A DNA stretch of 41,348 bases from Alkalihalobacillus pseudalcaliphilus (GTDB lineage Bacteria > Bacillota > Bacilli > Bacillales > Bacillaceae_D), in assembly GCA_001038565.1 (NCBI GenBank), contig LFJO01000004.1, positions 146,964-188,311 on the forward strand. The letters run 5' to 3'. Shown here piece by piece: positions 1-8,726 of the stretch. Numbering within the stretch: position 1 is the first letter of the stretch; every line of letters starts with the position of its first letter. The notes under the pieces were generated by a model. It was not told where the DNA came from. It searched no databases and was given only the letters and a program-made list of their open reading frames with translations. A program made the position numbers and the translations under genes.

Positions 1-112
1 GTGGCTGTTTGTGTAGTGTGCTGAATCTTTTTGGGATTGCTCTTACGAGCTATTTCCCAAAAAGCGGCGGGCTACGGCTAAATATGAGAATCCTCAAAAC
101 CGTTAATCAATA
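1..112 (+). repeat. Structured intergenic repeat, L module copy 1
   Basis: This stretch is clearly similar to 25520-25630: both share the blocks GTGGCTGTTTGT, GCTGAATCTT, GCTCTTACGAGC and GAGAATCCTCAAAA in the same order. It folds into a hairpin: CTTTTTGGGA (27-36) pairs with TCCCAAAAAG (55-64), with an inner GCTC-TTAC-GAGC helix. It may begin before the window edge. No coding potential is apparent. It belongs to a family of intergenic elements in this window; its function is unknown. Confidence 0.7.
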
Positions 113-219
113 AAAACTCTTTAGTCAAATTTTTAGTTAAAAAGTGAAATTTTCAGGTTTTGATGGTGAAATCTTGGGTCATTTGTTTTGTTTTCGGGTC
201 GCTGTGTGAAGTTATTGCT

Positions 220-696
220 TTATTCCAAAATGATTTCCATTTTTCTGCTTTTCGTTTTCATGCCAATCGAGTGATAAAAATCTATCGCAGATGAATTTTG
301 TTCAGATACTCCTAATTCGATACTATCAACTTTGAGGCTTTTTCCAAAATCAAAAACGTATGTCATTAGCTTTTTCCCTATGCCGTTTTTTCTATGTGTA
401 TCAGCCACGCATAAGCTCTTGATAAATAGTACACTTCTCGCTTTGACAAACGTATTTTCAATGACTTCTTCTTTCTTTGTCACAACAACACCGACTATTT
501 GCTTGTTGATCATGGCTACGAAAATATGCTGACTGTCATCCATTAGTTGCTTCTCGAAAAACGGTTGCTCGACTGGGGTAGCGTTTTCTTTATACAAATC
601 TGGTCTGACGAAAACGTGGACCTCATGAATCTGCTTAAAAAGAGGTAACAATAACTCATAATCACTTTGTTTAGCCAGTCTGATACATATATCCAT
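220..696 (-). CDS. GNAT family N-acetyltransferase
   Basis: A 158-residue single-domain protein with the GNAT fold. The acetyl-CoA pyrophosphate-binding loop is visible as HRKNGIGKKL (residues 101-110), matching the family pattern R/Q-x-x-G-x-G/A. It is preceded by the beta-4 strand FIKSLCVADT and followed by the C-terminal signature with Asn134 and AIDFYHSIGM. The start is supported by AAGGAG about 8 bases upstream. GNAT enzymes transfer an acetyl group from acetyl-CoA to an amine on a small molecule or protein; nothing here identifies the acceptor. It stands alone, transcribed away from glpQ, with a structured repeat downstream. Confidence 0.88.
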   Translation of the reverse strand: MDICIRLAKQSDYELLLPLFKQIHEVHVFVRPDLYKENATPVEQPFFEKQLMDDSQHIFVAMINKQIVGVVVTKKEEVIENTFVKARSVLFIKSLCVADTHRKNGIGKKLMTYVFDFGKSLKVDSIELGVSEQNSSAIDFYHSIGMKTKSRKMEIILE

Positions 697-1031
697 TATT
701 TCTCCTTCCGATTAGTGTTACTTCTTTCTTTTGCCTTTTTGGATGTCTATTGAAGAATTGAATTTTAAATACTCCTTCTATATTTATAACATCATACTAT
801 AAAAGCTTGAACTTGTTTGAAGCAGTTTGGAAATAATAATTACCTAGTTAAAATCCACTCATTATTTAATGGTTATAGGGCACCTGTCCTGTATGAGACT
901 ATGTAGACATGGTTCGTATTAATGGACTTTAATCAACACATAATAAAGGCAGGAATTGGTAACGGGCTTAGCTAATTCTTCTAACGAAGTGCCAAGGGTG
1001 TTTCAATTAAATAATAGGGAGATGAGTAGGA
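697..1031. other. Intergenic region between GNAT gene and glpQ
   Basis: This AT-rich gap of 335 bases separates two divergent genes and should hold both promoters. I see no clear Pho box (tandem TTAACA), no good inverted repeat and no convincing short gene in it. Confidence 0.5.
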
Positions 1032-1937
1032 ATGAAAAAGAGTTTCAAGAAGCTAGGCATTGTGACTTTAGCATTTGGAATGGCTATTTCTTTGTTTGCT
1101 ACACAGGCCGCAGCAGAAAAAAGAGATGAATCACGTTACCCTCATCCAGATTCGAAAATTATTAATGTAGCACACCGTGGAGCATCTGGTTATGCTCCAG
1201 AGCATACGTTTGCTGCCTATGATTTAGGGGAAGAAATGAAAGCAGATTATATTGAAATAGACTTACAAATGACCAAGGATGGCGTTCTTATTGCGATGCA
1301 CGATACAACGATAGACCGTACGACAAATGGGAGTGGTGCGGTTAAGGATATGACATTAGCTGAAATGAAGGAGTTAGATGCAGGCTCTTGGTTTAATGCT
1401 AGATTTCCAGAGAAAGCAAAGGCAGAGTATGTAGGCTTACAAGTACCGACGTTGGAAGAGGTTTTTCAAAGGTATGGGCGATCTTCGTTGTACTATATAG
1501 AAACGAAATCACCAACCCTTTATCCGGGCATGGAGGAGGAGCTATTACGCTTGTTAGATAAATATAAACTAACAGGGGCAAATGGTCGTTCAAGTAAAGT
1601 GATTATCCAATCCTTTATTCCTGAAAGCTTGCTGAATATTCATGAGATGAACCCGAACTTACCATTAGTTCAACTATTAAGTCAGCCAACACTAGGTGAG
1701 AGGGCTCATGAAGAACTAGAGTTAATTAAGCAATATGCGATTGGTGTCGGTCCGAATTTTAACCGTATTGATGAACAGTATGTACAAACAGTAAAAGAAC
1801 ATCATTTGCAGATTCACCCTTATACAATTAATAACCGCGAGGCCATGCTACAGGCTTTAGACTGGGGAGTGAATGGTCTATTTACAGACTATCCCGATGT
1901 TTTTCGAGAAGTGATTAAGGAGTTTAAAAGAAAATAG
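1032..1937 (+). CDS. glpQ: Secreted glycerophosphodiester phosphodiesterase
   Basis: A 301-residue exported enzyme that hydrolyses glycerophosphodiesters to glycerol-3-phosphate and an alcohol. Residues 1-28 form a Sec signal peptide (basic MKKSFKK, hydrophobic core, cleavage after ATQAAA). The GDPD domain shows VAHRGASG with His48 and Arg49, the EIDLQMTKDG strand with metal-ligand positions Glu75 and Asp77, and catalytic His90 in AMHDTTIDRTTNG. Length and motifs agree with Bacillus GlpQ. In this family the role is recovery of glycerol phosphate from deacylated lipids or teichoic acid. No glycerol-phosphate transporter lies next to it. A terminator follows directly, so it is probably monocistronic. 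Confidence 0.93.
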   Translation: MKKSFKKLGIVTLAFGMAISLFATQAAAEKRDESRYPHPDSKIINVAHRGASGYAPEHTFAAYDLGEEMKADYIEIDLQMTKDGVLIAMHDTTIDRTTNGSGAVKDMTLAEMKELDAGSWFNARFPEKAKAEYVGLQVPTLEEVFQRYGRSSLYYIETKSPTLYPGMEEELLRLLDKYKLTGANGRSSKVIIQSFIPESLLNIHEMNPNLPLVQLLSQPTLGERAHEELELIKQYAIGVGPNFNRIDEQYVQTVKEHHLQIHPYTINNREAMLQALDWGVNGLFTDYPDVFREVIKEFKRK

Positions 1938-1954
1938 AGTCGGATGAATGTATA

Positions 1955-1998
1955 AAAAGGGAAAGGAAAGAACCTACGATAAGGTCCTTTCCTTTTAG
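1955..1998. terminator. Bidirectional terminator between glpQ and the thiolase gene
   Basis: The 14-base arms AAAGGAAAGAACCT (1962-1975) and AGGTCCTTTCCTTT (1982-1995) pair at 13 of 14 positions. A-rich sequence on the left and T-rich sequence on the right allow termination from both converging genes. Confidence 0.75.
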
Positions 1999-2002
1999 AT
2001 GA

Positions 2003-3190
2003 TTATACTTTTTCAACAACGGTTGCAACCCCTTGGCCACCACCGATACAAAGCGTAGCTAAGCCATAGTGGCTTTCACGACGTTGCATTTCGTGTAAAA
2101 GCGTCACTAAAATACGTGCACCACTTGCACCAATTGGGTGACCTAATGCAATGGCACCACCGTTGACATTTAACTTGGCCTGATCAAATTGTAGCTCTTT
2201 TTGAACAGACAAAGCTTGGGCAGCAAATGCTTCATTCGCTTCGATTAAGTCTATGTCTTCTAAAGTTAAACGTGCTTTTTCTAAGGCTTTTTTAGTAGCT
2301 GGTACGGGACCTATACCCATAATCTTTGGATCAACACCACTAGAGGCATTACTTATGATGCGAGCAAACACTTTTAATCCAAGTGCTTTTGCTTTGGATT
2401 CTGTCATGACAATGACACAAGCAGCACCATCGTTGATTCCTGAAGCATTTCCAGCTGTTACTGAGCCACCATCACGTTTGAAAGCGGGACGTAGCTTGCT
2501 TAAACTATCAGAAGTCGTTTGTGGCTTAATATGTTCATCAATGGAAACGACGATAGGATCGCCTTTACGTTGAGGAATCGTTACAGGAACGATTTCATCG
2601 TTGAATATGCCTTTTTCCTGAGCTGAAGCTGCTTTTTGATGACTTCCTGCAGAAAAATGATCAAGCTCTTCTCTCGTTAACTCATATTTTTCAACAAGGT
2701 TCTCTGCGGTAATCCCCATATGAAATTGATTAATTCCACAAGAAAGACCGTCATGCACCATGCTATCAACCAGCTTTTGATCGCCCATTCGTAAGCCAGA
2801 ACGAGCATTTAAGCTTAGATAAGGAGCTTGACTCATATTCTCCATTCCGCCGGCAAGAACAACCTCGGCATCTCCAGCAAGAATGGCTTGTGTGGCTAGA
2901 TGAATGGCTTTTAAGCCCGAACCACATACTTTGTTAATGGTCATAGCGGGAACGGATTCAGGGATACCAGCTTTAATCGCAGATAGACGTGCTGGATTTT
3001 GACCAAGGCCTGCTTGCAGTACGTTACCCATAATTACTTCATCAATTTCATTGACATCGAGACCAGAGCGAGTAATGGATTCTTTTAATACTGTAGCTCC
3101 TAAATCAATAGCAGATACACTTTTTAATGAACCTAGGAAACTACCAATCGGTGTACGAACAGGTTGAACGAGTACAACGTTTTCAGCCAT
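2003..3190 (-). CDS. atoB: Acetyl-CoA C-acetyltransferase (thiolase)
   Basis: A 395-residue type II thiolase that cleaves acetoacetyl-CoA to two acetyl-CoA, or runs in reverse. The nucleophile is Cys89 in [11 protein letters not shown]. The second active-site set is His351 in GHPIGASG and Cys381 in LCIGGGQG, all in family order and spacing. It is the last gene of a leftward operon; its start codon overlaps the stop of the CoA-transferase B gene (TAATG arrangement). With that transferase it completes acetoacetate utilisation: acetoacetate to acetoacetyl-CoA to acetyl-CoA. Paralogous biosynthetic thiolases look alike, so the degradative role rests on operon context. Confidence 0.94.
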   Translation of the reverse strand: MAENVVLVQPVRTPIGSFLGSLKSVSAIDLGATVLKESITRSGLDVNEIDEVIMGNVLQAGLGQNPARLSAIKAGIPESVPAMTINKVCGSGLKAIHLATQAILAGDAEVVLAGGMENMSQAPYLSLNARSGLRMGDQKLVDSMVHDGLSCGINQFHMGITAENLVEKYELTREELDHFSAGSHQKAASAQEKGIFNDEIVPVTIPQRKGDPIVVSIDEHIKPQTTSDSLSKLRPAFKRDGGSVTAGNASGINDGAACVIVMTESKAKALGLKVFARIISNASSGVDPKIMGIGPVPATKKALEKARLTLEDIDLIEANEAFAAQALSVQKELQFDQAKLNVNGGAIALGHPIGASGARILVTLLHEMQRRESHYGLATLCIGGGQGVATVVEKV

Positions 3191-3849
3191 TATTCGCTCA
3201 CTCCTTTAGCTAAATGCTCAGCCACTGTAAATTCGGCTTCTGTAATCGAACGAATTTCTTCTACAGATTCGTCACTAAGAATTTCGATTAACATCATGCC
3301 TTTGTCAGTAAAGTCAAAGACAGCACGGTCAGTGATTAAGCGGCTAACCACTTCTGTACCTGTTAAAGGAAGGTCACACTGCTTTTTCACTTTTGCTTCT
3401 CCAGCTTTATTCACATGGTCCATAATGACGATAACGCGTTTGGCTCCTTGAACGAGGTCCATCGCGCCACCCATACCTTTGACCATTTTTCCAGGTATCA
3501 TCCAGTTTGCCAAATCACCTTGTTCAGAAACTTCCATACCACCTAAGATAGCTAGATCAATATGGCCACCACGGATCATACCAAATGACTCAGCATTATC
3601 GAAAAATGCAGCACCTGTTTGGGCCGTCACCGTCTCCTTACCAGCATTAATTAGGTCAGGATCTTCTTCACCTTCGACAGGGTAAGGTCCAATACCTAAT
3701 AAGCCGTTTTCTGATTGTAGAAAAACAGATATGTCATCTGGAATTTCATTGGCTAAAAGTGTCGGCATACCAATACCTAAATTCACATACATACCATCTT
3801 GAATCTCTTGTGCTGCACGCTTAATAATTCGTTCACGAGGTTTTAACAT
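3190..3849 (-). CDS. scoB: 3-oxoacid CoA-transferase subunit B
   Basis: A 219-residue beta subunit of a heterodimeric family I CoA-transferase. The catalytic glutamate that forms the glutamyl-CoA thioester is Glu47 in the signature [10 protein letters not shown]. The N-terminal stretch with NLGIGMPTL and the central [14 protein letters not shown] are typical. It partners with subunit A encoded 12 bases upstream. A strong AAGGAGG precedes the ATG. It transfers CoA from succinyl-CoA or acetyl-CoA to acetoacetate or a short-chain fatty acid. The donor cannot be decided from sequence, so atoA is an equally good name. Confidence 0.94.
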   Translation of the reverse strand: MLKPRERIIKRAAQEIQDGMYVNLGIGMPTLLANEIPDDISVFLQSENGLLGIGPYPVEGEEDPDLINAGKETVTAQTGAAFFDNAESFGMIRGGHIDLAILGGMEVSEQGDLANWMIPGKMVKGMGGAMDLVQGAKRVIVIMDHVNKAGEAKVKKQCDLPLTGTEVVSRLITDRAVFDFTDKGMMLIEILSDESVEEIRSITEAEFTVAEHLAKGVSE

Positions 3850-3861
3850 GTCTTATCCTCC

Positions 3862-4569
3862 TTAATTCACTTGTTTTGGACGAGTTGTTTTACGTTCAAT
3901 TCGTTTTTCATAGTTTTCACCTTGGACAATATGTTGTACATAAATGCTAGGTGTATGAATAAAGTTCGGATCTAGTTCTCCAGGTGCCACGATTTCTTCC
4001 ACTTCAGCAATCGTTATCTTGGCTGCAGTAGCTGCTAATGGGTTAAAGTTTCGAGCTGTTTTACGATAAATAAGATTGCCGAATGTGTCACCCTTCCATG
4101 CTTTAACAAGAGCAACATCACCGATAATCGCTTCTTCAAGAACATAGGTCTTACCATTAAATTCTTTTAGTTCTTTTCCTTCAGCTACTTTTGTTCCTAC
4201 ACCGGTCGGGGTATAAAATCCAGGAATACCGGCACCACCAGCTCGGATTCTTTCAGCTAAAGTACCTTGAGGCACAAGTTCGACCTCTAATTCTCCATTG
4301 AGAAATTGTGTTTCAAAGAGTTTATTTTCACCAACATAGGAAGCAACCATTTTCTTAATTTGACGGTTAGCTAGAAGTAGACCGAGACCCCAATCGTCTA
4401 CACCACAGTTGTTACTTACGAATGTTAAGTCTTTTACGCCGCTTTCAGCTAAAGCTAAAATGGCTTTTTCGGGGATGCCACATAAACCAAAACCACCAGC
4501 AATGACGGTATCTCCATCCTTAATAACGGAGATGAGTTCTTCCATTGAGTTCGCTTGCTTTGAGCTCAT
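3862..4569 (-). CDS. scoA: 3-oxoacid CoA-transferase subunit A
   Basis: The 235-residue alpha subunit of the CoA-transferase, first gene of the scoA-scoB-thiolase operon. It carries the glycine-rich [13 protein letters not shown] near residue 25 and the [20 protein letters not shown] block typical of the alpha chain. The ATG at 4569 is preferred to a GTG nine bases upstream because AAAGGAG lies 8 bases before the ATG. Upstream lie a cre site and an inverted repeat next to the divergent LysR gene, suggesting catabolite repression and LysR control. The alternative name atoD would also fit. Confidence 0.93.
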   Translation of the reverse strand: MSSKQANSMEELISVIKDGDTVIAGGFGLCGIPEKAILALAESGVKDLTFVSNNCGVDDWGLGLLLANRQIKKMVASYVGENKLFETQFLNGELEVELVPQGTLAERIRAGGAGIPGFYTPTGVGTKVAEGKELKEFNGKTYVLEEAIIGDVALVKAWKGDTFGNLIYRKTARNFNPLAATAAKITIAEVEEIVAPGELDPNFIHTPSIYVQHIVQGENYEKRIERKTTRPKQVN

Positions 4570-4615
4570 AATCAGCACTCCTTTAACGATTTTTTAAAAA
4601 TATAATAAGTTAGAT

Positions 4616-4629
4616 TGAAAGCGTTTACT
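4616..4629. promoter_or_regulatory. cre site upstream of scoA
   Basis: TGAAAGCGTTTACT matches the CcpA operator consensus TGWAANCGNTNWCA closely. It lies about 50 bases before the scoA start, where bound CcpA could block transcription of the operon under good carbon supply. The role is inferred from the match and position. Confidence 0.65.
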
Positions 4630-4644
4630 TCATATAAGATCTAC

Positions 4645-4671
4645 TTTACTAAAAATTCTACTATTAGTAAA
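4645..4671. promoter_or_regulatory. Candidate LysR operator
   Basis: TTTACT (4645-4650) and AGTAAA (4666-4671) are perfect inverted arms separated by 15 bases, in the gap between scoA and the divergent LysR gene. LysR-type regulators usually bind such dyads in the shared promoter region. Assignment is by position only. Confidence 0.5.
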
Positions 4672-4724
4672 ATGAATAAATAAGATAACTATCATTCTTC
4701 AATGGAATAATTGTGGAGGTAAAG

Positions 4725-5633
4725 ATGGATATAAAAGAAGTGCGTTGTTTTTTAAAAGTATGTGAACATCTTAGCTTTTCGAAAGCAAGTAAGGATTTAC
4801 ATTTGTCGCAATCGGCATTAAGTAAGATTATTCAGGGTATGGAGGATGAATTAGGATTTCGCTTGTTTGACCGTTCAACAAGACATTTGTATATGACAAA
4901 CGAAGGAAAGGCGGTTATTCCTTATGCGAAAAAGCTATTAAGGCAAATGGAAGATTTTATGCATGTTGCTTCTGAGCAGCACCAAGCACAGTCTGGTCAT
5001 ATTCGCTTTGGCTTACCACCTGTCATTGGTTCTAGTTTTTTTCCGAAAATGATTGCGATGTTCAGAAAACAGTACCCCGGTATTGAGCTTGAAATTGTGG
5101 AAGAAGGCTCAAGGATTGTTGAGCAAAGAATTCTAGACGGACAGCTTGATATGGGGGTAGCTATTTTACCGATAACGAATAATGGCTTAGAAGTAACACC
5201 TATCATAGAGCGTAAACTGAAGCTGGTTGTATCAAATAATCATCGGCTAGCTAATAAACAACAAGTATGTGTTAAAGATTTAAGTAATGAGGGTTTTCTT
5301 ATCTTTAGTCGTGGATTTGCTTTGTATGACCGCGTACGCGATGCCTGTATACAAGCTGGTTTTGAACCTCAAATCATTCAAGAAAGTACACAATGGGATT
5401 TTATGATGAAGATGGTTTCGGTAGGTAATGGAATTTGTATATTACCCGAAACGCTTTGTGAGCATGTAAGTCATTATCAATGTAAAGCTATTGATGTATT
5501 GGAACCAGTGATCCGTTGGGATTTAGCATTGATAAGAAGGAAAGAGAGCTACTTATTTTCAGCGATGTCAACGTGGATGAGTTTCATCAAAGAATCGTTA
5601 GAATCAAGTAGAGGATGGAATGAAGTAAATTAA
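4725..5633 (+). CDS. LysR-family regulator, probably of the sco/ato genes
   Basis: A 302-residue LysR-type regulator. The N-terminal winged helix-turn-helix (residues 1-60) is visible as FLKVCEHLSFSKASKDLHLS followed by QSALSKIIQGMEDELGFRLF. Residues from about 88 form the periplasmic-binding-like effector domain starting IRFGLPPVIG. The ATG at 4725 is preferred over the in-frame GTG at 4713 because GGAGG at 4715-4719 then has normal spacing. It is divergent from scoA and followed by the convergent atoE-type gene, so it probably senses a short-chain acid or its CoA ester and activates the surrounding genes. The effector is unknown. Confidence 0.9.
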   Translation: MDIKEVRCFLKVCEHLSFSKASKDLHLSQSALSKIIQGMEDELGFRLFDRSTRHLYMTNEGKAVIPYAKKLLRQMEDFMHVASEQHQAQSGHIRFGLPPVIGSSFFPKMIAMFRKQYPGIELEIVEEGSRIVEQRILDGQLDMGVAILPITNNGLEVTPIIERKLKLVVSNNHRLANKQQVCVKDLSNEGFLIFSRGFALYDRVRDACIQAGFEPQIIQESTQWDFMMKMVSVGNGICILPETLCEHVSHYQCKAIDVLEPVIRWDLALIRRKESYLFSAMSTWMSFIKESLESSRGWNEVN

Positions 5634-5705
5634 AAAAACTGGATTGAAAAGTCACCCTTACCCTTATTTAATGAGAGGTTTGTTTTCTCAGCCAAACATA
5701 ACAAA

Positions 5706-5740
5706 GGCCGGTGACATGCCACAAGGGAGAGTCACCGACC
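5706..5740 (-). terminator. Hairpin between lysR and atoE, probable terminator
   Basis: GGCCGGTGAC (5706-5715) pairs with GTCACCGACC (5731-5740) with one mismatch. The T-tract is weak on both strands, so factor-independent termination is likely but not certain. It lies between the 3' ends of two convergent genes. Confidence 0.5.
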
Positions 5741-5783
5741 AATTAATTTATCAAAGAAGGCTAATGAATTTGTCTTTTTTTAT

Positions 5784-7112
5784 CTAAAAGAATATGAACC
5801 CTATTGAAATTGGAATGAAGGCCCAGAATAAAATAACGAGGCAGAAGCCCATGATATCTCTAACTTTTAAACCGGCAATAGCAAGTGCTGGTAAAGCCCA
5901 AAATGGTTGAATCATATTGGTCCAAGCATCTCCCCACGCTACAGCCATCGCAACCTTTGCAGTATCGGCACCGAGCTCAATGGCAGCAGGGATCATGATC
6001 GGTCCTTGTACGGCCCACTGTCCACCACCAGATGGAACGAAGAAGTTAATGATACCAGCACTAATGAAAGTCAGTAGTGGGAAGGTTGCTTCAGTTGAGA
6101 AATGGACGAACCATTCTGCGATTTGTGCAGACAAACCTGATTCGACCATCATACCCATAATCCCAGCGTAGAATGGGAACTGGATGATGACCCCACCAGC
6201 GTTTTTCACTCCATCGGTGACAGACTTTAAAAATCTTCGTGGAGTACGGTGGAATAGAATGCCTAGAAATAACATAATAAAGTTAACGATATTAATATTT
6301 AAATCAAATCCATTTGAGGCAAAGTGATAAACGATAAACGCTAAGCCTAAAATACCGATAAGGAGAGAAAGGACCTGACTGTTCTCCATTTTTTCTGCAG
6401 GAGTATTAGCTTTTTCTTCTGTAGCCGCTTCTTCAGAATTCTTATCTAAGTTTAAGAAAGCAGGGTCAATGATGGTTTTTTCTTTAATTGCTCGTGAGGA
6501 TAAATAGTTAACAATCGGTAATGTTGCTACTAATGTAATGACAATAAATAAGTTATAAGGCGATAATAGCGTTTGTGTTACAGGAATTGAACCAATAGTA
6601 TCAAATAAAAAATGGTTATCGGTTGCAATGGTAAGTGGAATGGATGCTGAAAATCCACCGTGCCAGACCAAGAACCCACTATACGCAGAGGCAACAAGGA
6701 TACGGTAATCAACGGTAGGTACTTGCTTAACAACATGTTTGGCAAATAAAGCACCAATTACAAGTCCGAATCCATAGTTAATTAAACAAGCAATGGAAGC
6801 AACAAGTGTAACTAAAACAATCGCTTGACCTGGTGTATGAGCAAGTAGAGCTAAGCGACTCATTAAGTTAGCCATGATTTTCGAGCTGGCTAAAATGTAA
6901 CCAGTGATAACAATTAAAGCCATTTGCATCGTAAAGGCTAATAAGTCCCAGAATCCTACACCCCAATAATTGACCATATCTACTGTAGAACTGTCCGTCA
7001 TAAAGATACCAAGTACAAATACAATAAGTGTTAAAATAATGGCAAAAATAAATGCATCAGGTAAAAAACGTTGAACCATTCGGTCAAAAAATCGAATGAT
7101 AGCTCCAAACAT
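5784..7112 (-). CDS. atoE: Short-chain fatty acid transporter, AtoE family
   Basis: A 442-residue integral membrane protein with about 11-12 hydrophobic segments, including FAIILTLIVFVLGIF near the N terminus and a C-terminal FWALPALAIAGLKVRDIMGF block. Length and the conserved FFVPSGGGQWAVQGP segment match the AtoE/short-chain fatty acid transporter family. A charged loop around residues 215-240 divides two halves. It should bring acetoacetate, butyrate or similar acids into the cell for the adjacent CoA-transferase and thiolase. It has its own promoter (TTGACT-16-TATAAA) and a cre site just after the predicted transcription start. Confidence 0.9.
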   Translation of the reverse strand: MFGAIIRFFDRMVQRFLPDAFIFAIILTLIVFVLGIFMTDSSTVDMVNYWGVGFWDLLAFTMQMALIVITGYILASSKIMANLMSRLALLAHTPGQAIVLVTLVASIACLINYGFGLVIGALFAKHVVKQVPTVDYRILVASAYSGFLVWHGGFSASIPLTIATDNHFLFDTIGSIPVTQTLLSPYNLFIVITLVATLPIVNYLSSRAIKEKTIIDPAFLNLDKNSEEAATEEKANTPAEKMENSQVLSLLIGILGLAFIVYHFASNGFDLNINIVNFIMLFLGILFHRTPRRFLKSVTDGVKNAGGVIIQFPFYAGIMGMMVESGLSAQIAEWFVHFSTEATFPLLTFISAGIINFFVPSGGGQWAVQGPIMIPAAIELGADTAKVAMAVAWGDAWTNMIQPFWALPALAIAGLKVRDIMGFCLVILFWAFIPISIGFIFF

Positions 7113-7149
7113 AATAACTCACTCCTTTAAAAATATAGTAAAAACAAAG

Positions 7150-7163
7150 TGAAAGCGCTTACT
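7150..7163. promoter_or_regulatory. cre site in the atoE leader
   Basis: TGAAAGCGCTTACT is a near-ideal CcpA operator. It lies about 12-25 bases downstream of the transcription start predicted from the -35/-10 at 7182-7209, a roadblock position. Together with the scoA cre it implies joint catabolite control. Confidence 0.75.
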
Positions 7164-7181
7164 ATTGACTTATAATCTTTA

Positions 7182-7209
7182 TTTATAGCATAGGACTTGA
7201 GGAAGTCAA
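7182..7209 (-). promoter_or_regulatory. Predicted sigma-A promoter of atoE
   Basis: On the minus strand TTGACT (7209-7204) and TATAAA (7187-7182) are separated by 16 bases. Start of transcription is expected near 7175, about 63 bases before the atoE ATG. Confidence 0.6.
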
Positions 7210-7313
7210 TTAGTAAATTTATAATTTTGAATATTATAACGTGTTAAACTCACTAGTGTTAGGCATTATGAATAATTGGAATGATATTGTGGTTTTTAGG
7301 AATAAGCGGATTA

Positions 7314-7363
7314 GACAAAAAAAGGATACATCAAAAGAGAGTCGCTCTGTTTGATGTATCCTT
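7314..7363 (-). terminator. Orphan intrinsic terminator
   Basis: AAGGATACATCAAA (7322-7335) and TTTGATGTATCCTT (7350-7363) form a perfect 14-bp stem, extended inside by AGAG/CTCT. On the minus strand the stem is followed by a seven-base T run (complement of 7317-7323). No minus-strand gene lies to the right, so it ends either a small untranslated transcript or a lost gene. Confidence 0.65.
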
Positions 7364-7469
7364 CTATAGGTACTTTTAGTATATCTGTAACCATCAATTT
7401 TTAATCAACTGAAGGAAATAAGGAATAAATATGGAACATTTACAAAGGGATTAAGAGGAGGGGTTGGTT

Positions 7470-7943
7470 TTGAAGAGTATACTAGTTGCTTTGATTGTCA
7501 CGACTATGCTCCTGATTGGGTGTCAGGTTCAGTCAGAAACGAACCAAGAGCAACCAAATGATTCACAAGCATATAGGGAAATGATGGTAAAAGAAAATGA
7601 CTATTTTAAAGTCTCTATATCTATACCTATCCATGTACAAATAAACTCTGAATTTATGGTCGAAGTGGAGCTGACCTATTTAGGGGATGAAGATTTAGAA
7701 TTGTGGCAAGGACCGTCACCTTTACAATTAGAATTTGATGGGGATGAGAAACAGTCTGATTACCACTCTATTGCTATTCAATCTATATATTCAAAAGGTA
7801 ATTTAGAGAAAATTAATAAGCAAGTGAACCCTAATCAAGCAGGTACATTTGAACTCTCTTTCCAATGGACTTTTGAGGGCGATGGAGTAGAGGAGCTTAT
7901 AGATGGATTAGCCATTGAGCCGATCGATATTCATGTAGAGTAA
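7470..7943 (+). CDS. Small lipoprotein of unknown function
   Basis: About 157 residues. The N terminus MKSILVALIVTTMLLIGCQ is a lipoprotein signal peptide with lipobox LIGC, so the mature protein should be anchored on the outer face of the membrane. The rest is acidic, rich in beta-forming stretches (VSISIPIHVQINSEFMVEVE, FELSFQWTFEGDG), and looks like one Ig-like or immunoglobulin-fold domain. The TTG at 7470 is preferred to the TTG at 7464 because of spacing from GAGGAGGGG (7455-7463). I do not recognise the family. A two-helix membrane protein is encoded 57 bases downstream. Confidence 0.7.
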   Translation: MKSILVALIVTTMLLIGCQVQSETNQEQPNDSQAYREMMVKENDYFKVSISIPIHVQINSEFMVEVELTYLGDEDLELWQGPSPLQLEFDGDEKQSDYHSIAIQSIYSKGNLEKINKQVNPNQAGTFELSFQWTFEGDGVEELIDGLAIEPIDIHVE

Positions 7944-8000
7944 ATGGAAAATATGGAATAGGTGTCTGGAGGGAGAAACTAGAAGCGAAGGAGATGTTAG

Positions 8001-8186
8001 ATGATGGAGTGGAGTGCGCCAGGTAGATGGCTTGCTTGGATGGGCTTTATACTGTTTATAGTTGCGTTACTTATTCGTTTTGAAATGATCCATTTTATTG
8101 AACTTGAAAATAAGATGTCGACGCAAGTACTAGTTATAGGTGTAGCATTACTACTTCTTAGTTTTGTATTTCGTAAAAGAACCTAA
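8001..8186 (+). CDS. Small two-helix membrane protein
   Basis: A 61-residue hypothetical protein. Two hydrophobic segments are visible: WLAWMGFILFIVALLIRF (residues 10-27) and VLVIGVALLLLSFVF (44-58), joined by a short polar loop and ending with basic RKRT. GAAGGAG at 7987-7993 gives proper spacing to the tandem ATG codons at 8001/8004. It follows the lipoprotein gene on the same strand and may be co-transcribed with it. No family assignment is possible from sequence alone. Confidence 0.6.
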   Translation: MMEWSAPGRWLAWMGFILFIVALLIRFEMIHFIELENKMSTQVLVIGVALLLLSFVFRKRT

Positions 8187-8223
8187 GGGGTAAATACCTG
8201 CACCATATACATTTAAGAAGCTA

Positions 8224-8560
8224 TCATCGTTTTTTAACTGATTTAACCCTTTTAGACGTATTTAATATCACAACACCGCCAATAATGGGACTAATCCTGA
8301 AAAAGTTAAGATGTTAAAAGGGTCATTCCATATGATAATTCCAATGATTGCAGTAAGTGCTCTCCCGACTCCTGACCATATCGCGTAAGCCAAACTTAAG
8401 GGAATGTTTAAGACATAAAGAAAGAAAATAAAAGGCTGCGATAAACCCAAGAACAACCGCTATAGAAGGAGCCATTTTTTGAATTCGCTCTGACACTTTT
8501 AGCATGGTTGTTTCCAAAACTTCAAATATAATTGAAAAAGCTAATAATACAAGGGTTCAT
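8224..8560 (-). pseudogene. Decayed SMR-family multidrug efflux gene
   Basis: Joining frames on the minus strand gives an almost complete small multidrug resistance (EmrE/SugE-like) protein. It starts MNP, then LVLLAFSIIFEVLETTML and VSERIQKMAPSIAVVLGFIA, then after a shift IPLSLAYAIWSGVGRALTA and IIGIIIWNDPFNILTFSG, and after another shift GGVVILNTSKRVKSVKKR and a stop. Glu in IFEV is the expected proton-coupled residue. At least three indels (near 8552, 8406 and 8287) break it. It cannot make a working transporter. It lies directly behind a truncated TetR gene, the usual partner of such pumps. Confidence 0.82.
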
Positions 8561-8699
8561 AACATAACCAACCGCCTTTGCTAACCTTTGCATATTGGGC
8601 AATGTTAGCAAGTGTAAAAGAGGTAAAATCATATTCAAGGAAATAGGATGTTGCTGCTTCTAGAATATGTTTTTTGGTTTGCTCTGCTTTAGTTTGCAT
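8541..8699 (-). pseudogene. Truncated TetR-family regulator
   Basis: Only the DNA-binding part remains: MQTKAEQTKKHILEAATSYF then LEYDFTSFTLANIAQYAKVS, about 43 residues, after which the reading frame runs into the SMR gene start and stops at 8541. A typical TetR protein would continue with G-(T/A)-(F/L)-Y-x-(H/Y)-F and about 140 more residues. The break suggests a deletion that removed the rest of TetR and fused the remnant to the pump gene. The start is backed by GGAAAGGAG on the minus strand. A palindrome that could be its former operator lies just upstream. Confidence 0.78.
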
Positions 8700-8726
8700 A
8701 TTGTTTTTCTCCTTTCCATTTATAAA

